This document shows, one piece after another, positions 21,999 to 33,264 of a stretch of 64,000 nucleotides of DNA. Every line of letters starts with the position of its first letter. The first letter of the stretch is position 1. The stretch covers positions 21,050,490 to 21,114,489 of the forward strand of contig NC_044922.1 of assembly GCF_003576645.1 (NCBI RefSeq), given 5' to 3'. The position numbers and the translations under genes are program-made. The DNA comes from Ipomoea triloba (Eukaryota; Streptophyta; Magnoliopsida; Solanales; Convolvulaceae). The notes beneath the pieces were generated by a model, which saw only the letters and a program-made list of their open reading frames with translations, searched no databases and had not been told where the DNA came from.

Positions 21999-22140
21999 TA
22001 AAATATAATCCCACACCATGAACTATATCTGATTGTTCATGTGGCACCCTGATCCACTTACCGTTAATTTATTTTCGTCAAGCATTTTTAGTAAGTTTCC
22101 TATAAGTTATAGGTATTTAGATAATAATATGTTGATGTGG
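21999..22140. mobile_element. Half of a MULE-type MITE upstream of PP2C
   Basis: Reads GGCTAAAATATAATCCCACACCATGAACTAT (in part), resembling the left end of the element at 43650-44451 (GACTAAAGTGTCATCCCGCA). The complementary right end is not found. It lies about 280 bp upstream of the PP2C start. Confidence 0.45.
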
Positions 22141-22364
22141 AGATTTTTTTTATAGGATTGTGGCACTACAAAGACTCCTCTCTGGCGCAGCAGCCCAGTC
22201 GGACCTAAGGCTCACCGCTGCTTTCCCTTCTGCCATTACAGTAAATCTTCTCATTTCGTGACTCCTGTTTAACTGATTCTCATTTCAGGTTCTGTGAATG
22301 CAGTCGAATGAGCTTGTTGTCCACCACGAACTTGGAAATAAAAATATTGTCGTTAAATTCATTA

Positions 22365-22396
<32 letters not shown>

Positions 22397-22760
22397 GCTT
22401 GGCTTCACTAATCACAATAATTAGTTCTCTCTTTCTTCCCTGTTGCCGACGTTATTACACATTTGTTTGAATCAGATAGGGTTCATCAGAAGTATTGCCT
22501 AAATGCTTAGGAACTCAAATTCATAAGCAAGCAAATGCATACAAGAAACACCAAAATGCTATAATAAAATACATACAGAAAACCGCTAATTGAACTCACT
22601 TCATTAACAATAATTATTGTCTTAATATAACTATCTTTTTTTAAGACAACTATGACGATCTCCTATTCTTTTCTAGATAGCTTGACAGGCATTCACAATT
22701 GTTCAACATGGATGATGGTTACCGATCATCGACGACAACAAATGGTTATATTTTAAAATA
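22141..22760. other. Spacer with short (AAT)n repeat
   Basis: An (AAT)n tract near 22366-22397. No gene recognised. Confidence 0.5.
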
Positions 22761-23342
22761 GAGCAAATATCAATTTTGATCCCAGGAGTATTAATAAAAT
22801 GACAGTTTTAGTCCACATATTTAATTTCTACCAATTTTCATCCATGACTATTGTTTTAGTATCAATTTTCATCCATAACTATTGTTTTAGTACCAAAATT
22901 CATCACGCCAGTCACCTTTCGTTTAAGACATGTTGAATTATGAAATTATTAAGGGTATTTTCGTCCATTTTAAATTATGATCCCAATTTGAGCATTAGAA
23001 AGGGGATTTAAGCCCTAAGATCAATCTCAATACGCAATTTCCCTCCTCAAATTAAGGTGAGATGGGAGGAAAATTGCGAATTGAGATCGATCTTAGGGCT
23101 TAAATCCATTTATTCATGTTCAAATTGAGATTTTAAGTTGAAAAATGACAAAAATACTCTACATTTCGACATGTTTTAAACCGAGGGGTGACATGCGTGA
23201 TGAATTTTGGCACCAAAACAATAGTCGTTGATGAAAATTGGTATTAAAACAATAGCTATGAATGAAAATTGGTATGAACTAAACATGTGGACCAAAATTG
23301 TCATTTTACTAATATTCGTGGGACCGAAATTGGTATTTGCTC
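22761..23342. mobile_element. MULE-type MITE, direct repeat TTTTAAAATA
   Basis: Inverted ends GAGCAAATATCAATTTTGAT / complement of GGTATTTGCTC, with repeated ATTTTCATCCATAACTATTG phrases and their complements inside. The 10-bp repeats TTTTAAAATA at 22751-22760 and 23343-23352 suit a 9-10 bp Mutator duplication. A second pair of inverted arms (AGCCCTAAGATCAATCTCAA) lies in the middle. Confidence 0.75.
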
Positions 23343-23352
23343 TTTTAAAATA

Positions 23353-23874
23353 TTCAAAAGAAATATTGTACAATTGAAATCCATTTAAGCAGTAAAATTT
23401 ACGTGTGATGAATTAACTGTACTGTAATATATGGAGTACTAAGTAACATTATGGCTTAATTTTCTTATTTTGTTGGTCTAGAATATCTCATTAAAAAATT
23501 TTACATTAGTAAACTTAATTACATTATTCGCTTGACTTCAAATATAAACTTAATTAATACTCCGTATATTTTAAACAAATGCGTGACAATAAGAAATATG
23601 GAATATAGTGCATTAGAAATTGATAGAGCAAGAAAACGTGTGAGACTAGAATCAAATTGATTGAGAAAAAAATCCTACTTAATGATGAGTTGTATTATCA
23701 CTAAAAATAAATAATTATTGATTATTTTTCATATAGTATGTGTCTTTGTGTCTATGTGAGTTGTTTTCAAATTTGGACTTATTGGTACGACTGGAATTAT
23801 TCATTACTGTTGTCTTAGCTTGTTGTCTCATTTCATATAACTTATTCACTATTAATTTATCTAATTAATTATTC

Positions 23875-23910
<36 letters not shown>

Positions 23911-24660
23911 CAATGTAACAACTTTTTTTTAAAAAAAATAATTTTCAATTTTTTTTATTTATTAGAATTTTTATTATAGTTTTGGATATATAAAGTTTAT
24001 TATTTAACTAATACAAAACTAAATACTACAATCAAATTTAATGATAAATAACTTTAAAACAAATCTCATTATGCATGCGAATGATGCGACTATACAATTA
24101 AGTATGTCATATAAAATTGGACGAAGAAATAATATTATATATTTGTACATATTCATTATTTATATTCTCTATGAGTTATCTTTTTACTCCGTTTTTCCTT
24201 AAAATTTTTCTTCATACTAAGTTTGGAATTTGGATGTCCCATAAAACAAAAATTTCACAACATTGATTATTCATTACCCAAAGCAGCCTTTAAACATTTT
24301 TTATTGAATTTATAATAAGAAAAAAAATTACACTACATTTATTACAAAAATAAAAATAAAAATATAGTAATTACAATATACAAGAAAAATTAAATTTACT
24401 TATAAAAAAAATTCGTTGATAAATTACTGAAATTTGTAAATATTTAGTTTACCAACAAATTTTTGTAGGTAAAACACTAAAATCCGTAAGTATTTTAAAT
24501 TGTAGCTATTTAATCTGTTAATAAAATTATTGATGTTTTACTATTTTTTTTAATGTTAGTCAATATATTAAATATAATTTCATAAATTTATGGGTCTAAT
24601 TAAATATGACTATATATACATGGAAGTGTGGGGTAAAAGAAACGAGCATACACACACAAA
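23353..24660. other. AT-rich spacer with (ATT)n at 23872-23910
   Basis: No gene or terminal repeat recognised. There is a clean ATT microsatellite of about 13 units. Confidence 0.5.
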
Positions 24661-24666
24661 GAAAAA

Positions 24667-25280
24667 GGTGACACTTGTGTGAGATTATTTCACGAATTTT
24701 TATTCGTGATACTGATTGGGTCGGGTTAATATTCAAATATAATACTTATAATAACAAATGTAATTAGGAAGAGTTATACTACATGTACTCTAAAATTCTC
24801 CTCCTTCACTTTTACTCCATGATGTGACAAGCAATGATAAGATATTTTTATTATATGGGTCCTAAGAAAAATACCTACATCAAGATTTTGTGAGAGAGAG
24901 TAAGAAATGAGAGTTCATGTAATATTTTTCAATTAGGAATAAAGCGTTTGTTCTTTATAAGAGAAAATGTAATACTTTTGAGGATAAATATAATATTTTA
25001 CATTTTAATGTAAAATTATTACTTTATTTCATCAAAAGTATTATATTTTTTACTATAAGTAAATATAATACTTTTGATAGAAAAAAGTAATACATTTATA
25101 TCAAATGTAAAAGTATTACATTTTCCTTTAAAAATATTATATTTTCCTGTATAAGTAACGGACGTTTTATTAATGATTTAATATTACATTTGCTAGTTTA
25201 AGTATTACTTTTTATTTTGACCTGACTCGTCTCACGAAAAAAATGTTCATAATACAATTTGACACAAATTTTTGTCAAAA
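24667..25280. mobile_element. Probable MITE with GTGAGAC/GTCTCAC ends
   Basis: Left TGTGTGAGATTATTTCACG and GGGTCGGGTTAATATTC face right GACCTGACTCGTCTCACG. The interior repeats AGTAATACATTT / AAATGTAATACTTTT. Boundaries are approximate and no clean target duplication was found. Confidence 0.5.
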
Positions 25281-25285
25281 AGAAA

Positions 25286-25660
25286 AAGGAAAAGAGTGTG
25301 GGTCGGGTAACGTAGCAATGAAAACGTATGGGAACACGTATTTTGTTAAATTTATTAATAATTAATGATAATGAAAAGGGAGCACAAGTACAACAACGTG
25401 ATGAATCGAATATGTATTGACTGGAGAGAGTGTTTCATTAAATAGTTGTCGCCTATCGGGTTTCCTTTATCTTAGCTAAGAAGCTTGCGAGTGCGAGTGC
25501 GCGTGCGCGTACCCAAGGCGCAACTGGAAGCCGCCGCGCCGAAATTAGCCGTTGCTCCTCCGTGTTCGTTCCCATAATTTGTCGTTAACTCATATAAATG
25601 CGGAGGAGTACACGGGAAATCACCCCCCAGCCCGGCAGCCCATACACTCGCTGACGGCAA
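25286..25660. other. Short moderately GC-rich spacer
   Basis: Contains a GTGCGAGTGCGCGTGCGCGT run (25491-25510). The 84-residue frame here is unconvincing: it starts in the adjoining MITE and has no domain. Confidence 0.4.
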
Positions 25661-25890
25661 ATTATTGCATGGACCGCTGTGTGGATCAAACATAAAAAGT
25701 ACATTATTTTTGTATTGAAGGTACATTATTTTTGTACTGTAGGTACATTATTTTAGGATACATTATTGATATATACTATCAAATAATGTACCTACAGTAC
25801 AAAAATAATGTACATTCAGTACAAAAATAATGTACTTTTTATTTTTGGTCCACACAGTTGTGTGGACCATGGTCCATGCAATAATGATTG
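25661..25890. mobile_element. CCATGG-palindrome MITE, second copy
   Basis: Left end ATTATTGCATGGACCGCTGTGT, right end CACACAGTTGTGTGGACCAT followed by GGTCCATGCAATAAT. Between them are four or more GTACATTATTTTTGTACT units in opposite halves. Same family as 15370, 43123 and 46445. Confidence 0.7.
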
Positions 25891-26150
25891 CTCACTGACT
25901 CACACATCTTACTATCTTAGGATAAGAATACCACATTAAGAATTTGCAATTATATTGCTATAATTATTACGTAGTATTTAAAAATTTATATACATATTAT
26001 TGTTAAAATTTAATTTATTGGTGAAAAGTATTTAGAATTTTATGTTTTGTAACAGTTATATTTAAATTTTAAATGTTATTAATGTAATGACAAATGTTTG
26101 TTTGTTAGTGAAAATTATATCTAATTTAATTTCATAGAATATAATTAACA

Positions 26151-26548
26151 GATTTAATTACTGATTTTGGTCCCTTGACTATTGGGATTCCACCACTTTG
26201 GTCCTCGACAATTTTTCTTGCCCAATTAAGTCATCGACTTTGAACAAATTAACAAATTTGGTCCTCCGTTTATTTTACAATTTGATATTCGTTAAAATCG
26301 GGACCAAATTGGTAATTCCACTATAGTCAAGGGACCATTTCAGTGAAAATTAATTACCGAAATGGTCCCTTGACTATAGTGGAATTACCAATTTGGTCCC
26401 GATTTTAACGAATATCAAATGGTAAAATAAACGGAGGACTAAATTGGTTAATTTTTTCAAAGTCGAAGACTTAATTGGGCAAGAAAAATTGTCGAGGACC
26501 AAAGTAGTGAAATCACAATAGTCGAGGGACCAAATAGGTAATTAACTC
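26151..26548. mobile_element. Palindromic MULE-type MITE, direct repeat ATAATTAACA
   Basis: A 398-bp element. Left TTTTGGTCCCTTGACTATTG and GGTCCTCGACAATTTTTCTT are repeated in reverse complement on the right. Direct 10-bp repeats ATAATTAACA lie at 26141-26150 and 26549-26558. Non-coding. Confidence 0.75.
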
Positions 26549-26584
26549 ATAATTAACATGTTGTCTATACAAAAAAAAAATATT

Positions 26585-27341
26585 GGAAAATGACACTTTT
26601 TCCCCCTATGTTATGTGAATATAGCACTTTTTCCCCCTGTGTTATTAAAGTGACAGTTTTTTCCCCTGAAATGTTAAATTGACATTTTTACCTTAAAAAT
26701 AATTATTTCATTTATTTCTCTTCTTCAACAAATTATTACTTATATGTATGGATGATCACGATTCGGTTCGAACCTAACCAAACACTGTAGCAATCATACC
26801 GAAATAGTATAGACGGTTCTAGTTACGATTCAGAACCGAAAAAATAAAATTAAATAATTGTTGAACCGTGAACCGGAACTGAACCACAGTCATATATAGT
26901 GAAAATGATCAAACACTTATTTTGATAAATCGGTACGGTTCGGTTCCAATTTCGATTTTGAACCGCCAATCAAAACTTATTTATTTATTTTTATAATTTT
27001 ATTTCTTATTTAAAAATAGTCTAAATTTAACAATTATTTTATTTATTTTTTCGATTCTGAATCGTAACCGTAACCGTCCATACTATTTAAGTTCAATTGC
27101 TACGGTGTTCGATTAGGTTCATATCGAACCGCAATCTTCCATACATATTATAAATATAATTGGTTGGAGAATAAAAATAAATGGACTCGTTATTTTTAAG
27201 GGCAAAAATGTCAATTTAACATTTCAGCGGGGAAAAACTACCACTTTTAAAATAACTGAGGGGGGGAAACTGCCACTTTAATAACTCAGGGGGAAAAAGT
27301 GCTATATACACATAACTTAGGGGAAAAAGTGTCATTTTCCC
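26585..27341. mobile_element. Inverted-repeat MITE with a second MITE nested inside
   Basis: Ends GGAAAATGACACTTTTTCCC and complement, with repeated TTTTTCCCCCTGTGTTATT units in each arm. AAAAATATT flanks both sides. Its centre is occupied by another element (26745-27150). Confidence 0.7.
26745..27150. mobile_element. Nested hAT-like MITE with CGGTTCGAACC motifs
   Basis: Left TGTATGGATGATCACGATTC and right GAACCGCAATCTTCCATACA are inverted repeats; words such as GGTTCGGTTCC and AACCGTAACCGT fill it. It separates the two arms of the surrounding MITE. Confidence 0.6.
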
Positions 27342-27359
27342 AAAAAATATTGATGTGTG

Positions 27360-27870
27360 TAAATTAACGTCTCAATACGCAGGCCTGGCCCTGGTTAAGG
27401 GCAGGATGGGGCATTGCTCAGGGTCATCTCAAAGAAGGCATTCTTCAGGTGCTCAATTTTTATTTTTTTTTAAAATTTTTTAAAGACTTGATAATTATAA
27501 ACTATTTAATACGTAGTACTTTAGTAGTTAATACTAAAATATTAAATATTAACCGATAAAATATCTAGACTTGTAAATTGTATAAAGATTTAAGAATCAA
27601 AACACAATTCCACAAAGTCAACACTCACAAAGTATCAATATTAGAATAGCTTATATTTATTTTTATTTTTTTTATACATTTTTTTGGGTATGTAACCGAT
27701 TTGAATGATTTAGGGTTATTTAACTCAAAATGACGTCGTTTTGAATGAAATAACCCATTAAAAAAATGGAAAATAGCTAATATGTCGCCTAGGTCGCTGG
27801 CCGCCTAGAACACCGATTACGGTGAAATTCTAGGCGGATGGTCGACGACTAGTGCCTAGGTGCGATTTTT
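27360..27870. mobile_element. Inverted, decayed copy of the PP2C intronic hAT MITE family
   Basis: Contains TAAAATATTAAATATTAACC, the complement of the AT-rich core of the intronic MITEs, and CGCCTAGGTCGCTGGCCGCC toward its right end. Termini and duplication were not resolved. Another element may be mixed in at the left (GGCAGGATGGGGCATTGC). Confidence 0.5.
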
Positions 27871-28440
27871 ACAATTGTGTGTGTGTGTCTATGTATGTAT
27901 GTATGTATGTTTCCGTTCTACTCTTCGAAGACCGACGTTGAAGGCGAAACTACAAAAGGACGAAGTGACAAATGACGAACTGACAAAGTTATCTCGCCCA
28001 AGTAGAGGTTCGGTTGCGCTACACATTAGCCACCCAGGATAAAACAGATTACAACTTTAAGTTTGTGCACTCAAACTAAAAGCTTAGGGAACTGAAACAA
28101 AGGTCGATCAGTCTTTTTACGAAAGTGTGGGCAGAATTTTCGAGCAAGTAAAGAGTTGAGAGAGATCTAAAGACCGATTTGGATCCCAAAGGCTTACTAC
28201 CCGGGGAAGATCAACCAGTTCCCAAGTATGATTTTGTAAAATAGAATCTACTTCACTTTTTATAGTCTCTTTTCACATTGATCATTCTGTAGAAGTTACA
28301 ACTTATACATATATTCGAGGCTCGTTTTTTAACAAACATGTTAGAAAATTCAGTTCATTTTTCTAGTAAACAAGTTAGAATATGCGCACACTCTAACATG
28401 TACGTCAGAAAATCTGGACAAAGGATTTTTAAATCCTAGC
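27871..28440. other. Spacer or unrecognised retroelement end
   Basis: GTATGTATGT microsatellite at 27890-27910, then about 500 bp with no protein similarity. It lies directly downstream of the minus-strand Copia integrase fragment where reverse transcriptase would be expected, so that part of the element is missing or replaced. Confidence 0.4.
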
Positions 28441-30900
28441 TCATTTGCTACGTCTAGCTTTGAGCTCGGGTTCTACTTTAGAGCATCCACTTTCATTATC
28501 CATAGTCGCGTTGAATGTTCGTTTCAATGTACTAGATCCCTCACTGGACCTACACCGAAATACATCTTCAAAGAATGATGCATTCATTGATTCAATTATT
28601 GTATTCTTATGTAAGTCCAGATTAAGGGACTCGTGTACTAAGAACTGATAAGCACTATTGTTATGTGCATAGCCAATAAAGATATAGTCCAATGTCTTAT
28701 GACCTATCTTTATTATCTTAGGTGTTGGCACCAAAACATTAGCAAGACACCCCCACACTTTTAGGTATTGGTGGGAAGGCTTCTTACCTTTCTACAGTTC
28801 ACAAGGAATCTTAGTGAGCTTCTTGTGGGATACCTTACTTAAAAAGGTAATTGCATCCATCATCTCTTTCAATGTGCGATTTTTTCATTCGGCAACACTC
28901 TTTGATTGATGTGCGTAAGGTGCCATACGCTCATGTATGATACCTACTCTTGCGCAGAATTCACCAATAGGTGCTCCGTACTCACCACCTCAATCGCTTC
29001 TAACCTTCTTAATTCTATGATTAAGTTGGTTTTCCACTTCATTTTTATAAAGAATGAATTTATCAACGACATCGTCTTTACTCTTAAGCAAATACACATA
29101 GCAAGTATCACATGTTATCATCAATAAATGCACTAAAATATTTATTAATATCGCTCGTTTGTATTTATCTAAAACCACATACATTGCTATGGATTAATTC
29201 AAGTGGTTTTGTTTTTCTTTCAAACGATTTAAAAAAGAATTTTCGTTTGTTTTGCCTCAACAAAAATATCACATTTGTGCTTATCATTAATTTGAAATGT
29301 AGAAATATTTGAATATGGTCCAAGTTAATTAATCTATGTATAGAATTAAAATTAACATGACATAGTCTACCATGCTACAAACATGAAGACTCAAGTAGGC
29401 AGAATTAGTAACGCTTTTATTAATCACAGTTATTACATCGAGCTTAAAAAGCCCATCTAGTACATAATCCTTGCCTACATACATTCTTGATTTCGACAAA
29501 ACAACCTTGTCTAACTCAAACACTAACCAGAAGTCATTCTTGTTCAACAATATTAATGAACCAGAAACTAAGTTCTTTCGTAGCTCCGGTATGTACAAAA
29601 CGTTGTTCAGAGTCAGCTATTTCTTAGAGGTCATCCTAAGAACTACTTTACCCATGCATTCTACATCAGACTGAGTAAAATTCCACATCCATACCTTCTC
29701 ACTATTAGTCATCTCGAAGGTTATTAGGGGTGTGCAAACTATGTAAAAAATTTGGTTAACCGACCGAACCGAAAAAGTTCAGTTAACCATAACCGAACCA
29801 AACTTTTTCGGTTCGGTTAATGGTTAAAGGAATCTTAAAACATCGTTTAATGGTTAATTTGGTTCGAAATAGTCGGTTAACCAAAGTTTTTTAATATATA
29901 TAAATAAATAAATATAAATACTTATGTGTAATACTAATACCCTAAATCCCTAATTCCTATACTTATAGTGTTGTTGTCGTATTATTTTTGTATATTTTGT
30001 TATGAATTTATTATGATATCTATTTTATTTTAATTGAATTTATTATTTTAGGTGTTATTTTTAGGATTTTAAATTTTAGTTTTTAAAAGTTCGGTTAATT
30101 GGTTAACCGAAAAAAAATTTTGTTCGATTAATTCGGTAACACAAATTTCGATTCGATTAACAGTGAAAGGTTTAAAAATTTTGGTTAATTCGGTTCTGTT
30201 AATCGAACGGTTAACCAAATGAACACCCCTAAAGGTAGTAAATAACTCACGGTTGGAAAACATATGCCGGGTGCACCCGTATCAATGAACCATTCCATTT
30301 GGTTTTAACCAACCAGGTTTACCTCGGTTACCATTGCCGAGAGGATGATTTTAGACTCATTCTGATCGACCTGCACCACATCAGAATTAGAATTATTATT
30401 CTTATTCTTAGGTGCTTTACAATCAGCCGACTTGTGGTCTTTATTGTCACAATTGAAGCATTTTCCGTGGAATTACTTCTCATAATTCTTGAAGTCCTTC
30501 CAACCTGGAGGCAACAAATGGATACTAGGTTCCACTTGAAAGGCTTCACTCACAATCATTCCTTCACAAACTTGACTCAAGACGATCATGGAATCCACCA
30601 TCTTGTATTCAAGGGACCGGCTAACAACAAATTTGTTTGCCTTAGCATCCTCACTTTTATACTTCAGGTCCAAAGATTCGCACAACCCGTTAGCTGTTTT
30701 CAATTTACAATATACACTCTACAACGAATCATACAAACCATTCAAAACATAATTTAGGCATAAGAAACCAAAATATTTCCAAACCCTTACTTTGCTAACA
30801 GTTTGAGCGTTAGACTCATGCTCCTTTCTACTAGGAACCATCTCGGCCAAGAACCGTGACGTGCCGAAAATCACTAGGTTGAACAACATTTAAAGTTGCC
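28441..30900 (-). pseudogene. Ty1/Copia gag-protease-integrase remnant, minus strand
   Basis: Read on the minus strand. Gag: VEPSIHLLPPGWKDFKNYEK near 30500, preceded by CESLDLKYKSEDAKANKFVV. Protease end: HMFSNRELFTTF (30263-30232). A MITE interrupts here (29725-30231). Then come the pre-integrase domain (MYIPELRKNLVSGSLILLNK, then SRMYVGKDYVLDGLFKLDVI), integrase core pieces (YVYLLKSKDDVVDKFILYKN at about 29090) and the post-integrase stretch WGCLANVLVPTPK, then FIGYAHNNSAYQFLVHES (28758 down). Frameshifts and stops are scattered throughout. Reverse transcriptase, RNase H and both LTRs were not found. Confidence 0.75.
29725..30231. mobile_element. hAT-type MITE inserted in the Copia protease region
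   Basis: Ends TAGGGGTGTGCA and its complement-like TGAACACCCCTA. Both halves carry GGTTAACCGA repeats in opposite orientation. The flanking octamers AAGGTTAT and AAGGTAGT agree at six of eight positions, a decayed hAT duplication. It splits the coding sequence between ELFTTF and the following MTNSEKV segment. Confidence 0.75.
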
Positions 30901-30959
30901 ACCCTTTTAAATCACCTACACGGGAAGAGGATGGACACGGTGCAAAATGAAGAATTAAA

Positions 30960-33073
30960 ATTTTTTTAGTCATCAATCCATCGCATTTATAAGTAGAGAA
31001 TGTGAGAATTATAAATTAGTAATATCAGTTTCCCTTTTCAATTTACCTTCTTAATCAAATAGTATTTCACACTTATCCAACCATTTCCTTTTTTATTTTC
31101 AGTCAATTAGGGATCTTTATAATTTTATGTCAATTAATAATATTCGTTTCCTTTTCCAATTTGCCTAATTTTCGTTTCATTTTCCATTATGATGTTTTTA
31201 TATTTTCAGTCAATTAATAATATCAGTTTCCTTTTCCAATTTACCTTTACTATTGTTTGGGCTGAAATTTCACAAAGGAGGATTTTATTTTTATTAATAG
31301 TATATATTTAATTATTGGTTGGACTATGTCAAATATGTCCATTTGAGTTATATTTGAGTTGCATAATAAATATCTACATAAATTCTATTATTTACATGTA
31401 CTAGTCAAACTTTTGCCAAATATGATATCAAAGCATTTATTGTTTTTCTCCATTTTGTTAGGAAGTGATTAAGAATTCTCAAGAAATTTAAAATCTTGAC
31501 TCACTAAAGCAAATTAATTATAACTCGGTGAGTATTGGTTGATACACTTTATGTATTCTTGATACAAATCGTTTAGCTGATTTTCAAGTATTTGTTTCCC
31601 TTGAATTTGTGAGATATTAAGGTGATTTCTCTATTATAACATCCACAAAATAACACCTTAATGTGTTCACATGAAAAATTATCTCAATCAATCAAATAGA
31701 AACACTAGTGTGATCGTTTGACATTTCATCTAGGTGGGAGCACAAAGCTTCCACAGTATATTTTTCTTTTCACGGTAACACTTCGAGTGGTAACGTATCT
31801 TTCAAGATCTAATGTCACATAGCATGATCTCGATCATTCATTATCATCGATGCATATGTTTTTAGAGCATCTTTCAATTCTCTTATGCAATCCCAAGCTT
31901 CCTTTGGCTACTTACAAGGTAATCCCTTAAGTAATTAACTCTATTTTCTCAACCTACTAGGGTTGAAGTTTCTATCAAGTATTAGCCAAATTCCTAAAGA
32001 GAGGTCCATATGAACTTTTTGTTATTTAACATTCTGCCTCTCAAGCTCTAATTATTTAATTAAAAATCTCTTTATAATATTCTTCTGTCTAGAACTGAAT
32101 TAAAAATCTGTTTATAATATTCTTCTATCTATAAAATTAAAACATTTAAAACTGAATTTTCTAAATGTCTAACCTTAAATGAACATTCTCTCATTCTTCC
32201 TTCATCCCATCAATTTTTGAGTTGGCCATTAAAATAAAACCATTTAACAAAATTTTATCAATCTTACTCATTATTTCAAAAAATTATTACTATCAAGAAT
32301 TAGGTAATTTTGTCCTTATAATCTTTTTTGAAGAATGTCCTTATAATCTTGTAAAAGTAATGATTGCTAAGAGGTCATTTCTATGATTCCATAGACGAGG
32401 TCTTGGGTTCCCAGTTCTCAATCCGTTTTCTATGTAAGTACGAAATTTGTTACTAGGCAAGTTATGCCAATAGTCACTCGTCACTATCAGCAAGAAGTAT
32501 ATATGTCATTAACTTATTCAACTATATATTTCAAGTTAGCGCAGATAACTCAATGAAGTATCAAGTTATTTAAGTTTCAATCATGACAAATCTCTCTTTC
32601 ATTAAGGGGAGCTAAGTTCAAACAGAGGGTGACCAAAAAAAAAAAAGAAGAAATTTCCTACCTCAAGATTGATGAGTACTTCACCCAACCCTCTTTTTAC
32701 GTATTTTGTCAATAGAGTTCACGAAGGCTCCAAGTCTAGATTGCACGGAAGTAAACAAAAAAAAAAAGGAAATAGAGAAATGAGAAACATAAGATATGAA
32801 ATGAATGAAAAATGTACAAATAAAAAAAAAAAATTATGTGTGCATTTGTAAATATCTTTTCTTTAAATATGCATAAATATTAATTTTTCAATAGTTTCTT
32901 TTTATAAAAAGTATTTTAATTTTTTTAAAATTAGAGAAACGACTTTTACAATGTTTTATGAAATTTCTGTAACTTTGGAGAAAATGATTTTAAAACATGA
33001 AAATGCTAATCTTTTAGAGTTTTCGTGCTACATATAGCCCAAAGCTCTAAAACCAATTTTGAGGCTTGAGCTA
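30960..33073. other. AT-rich spacer, no gene recognised
   Basis: The short phrase TCAGTTTCCTTTTCCAATTTAC recurs in variant form at about 31030, 31150 and 31220. No convincing coding frame or element ends. The 60-residue frame at 32669 is poly-Lys low complexity. Confidence 0.4.
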
Positions 33074-33264
33074 TATATTAGAACTCTGTATTCTAGTCCC
33101 ACTAGAGTCCCTTCTCCTTCTCCCTGTATTATTGTGAATACCCCTTATATCATTCTTCATATGATTAGAATTATTTGTATCCCTATAAATAGTCCCTTCA
33201 TGTACTTTGCATAGTCAAGCTATTCAATATCAATATTCTTCCCAAAATTAATGTTCTCACATGG

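Noticed and set aside
25472..25726. 84-residue minus-strand frame
   Set aside because: It begins inside a MITE and ends in simple Arg-Thr repeats (GTGCGAGTGCGC).
32345..32470. Possible SINE head with GGTCTTGGGTTCCCAG
   Set aside because: No A box at the right distance and no target duplication.
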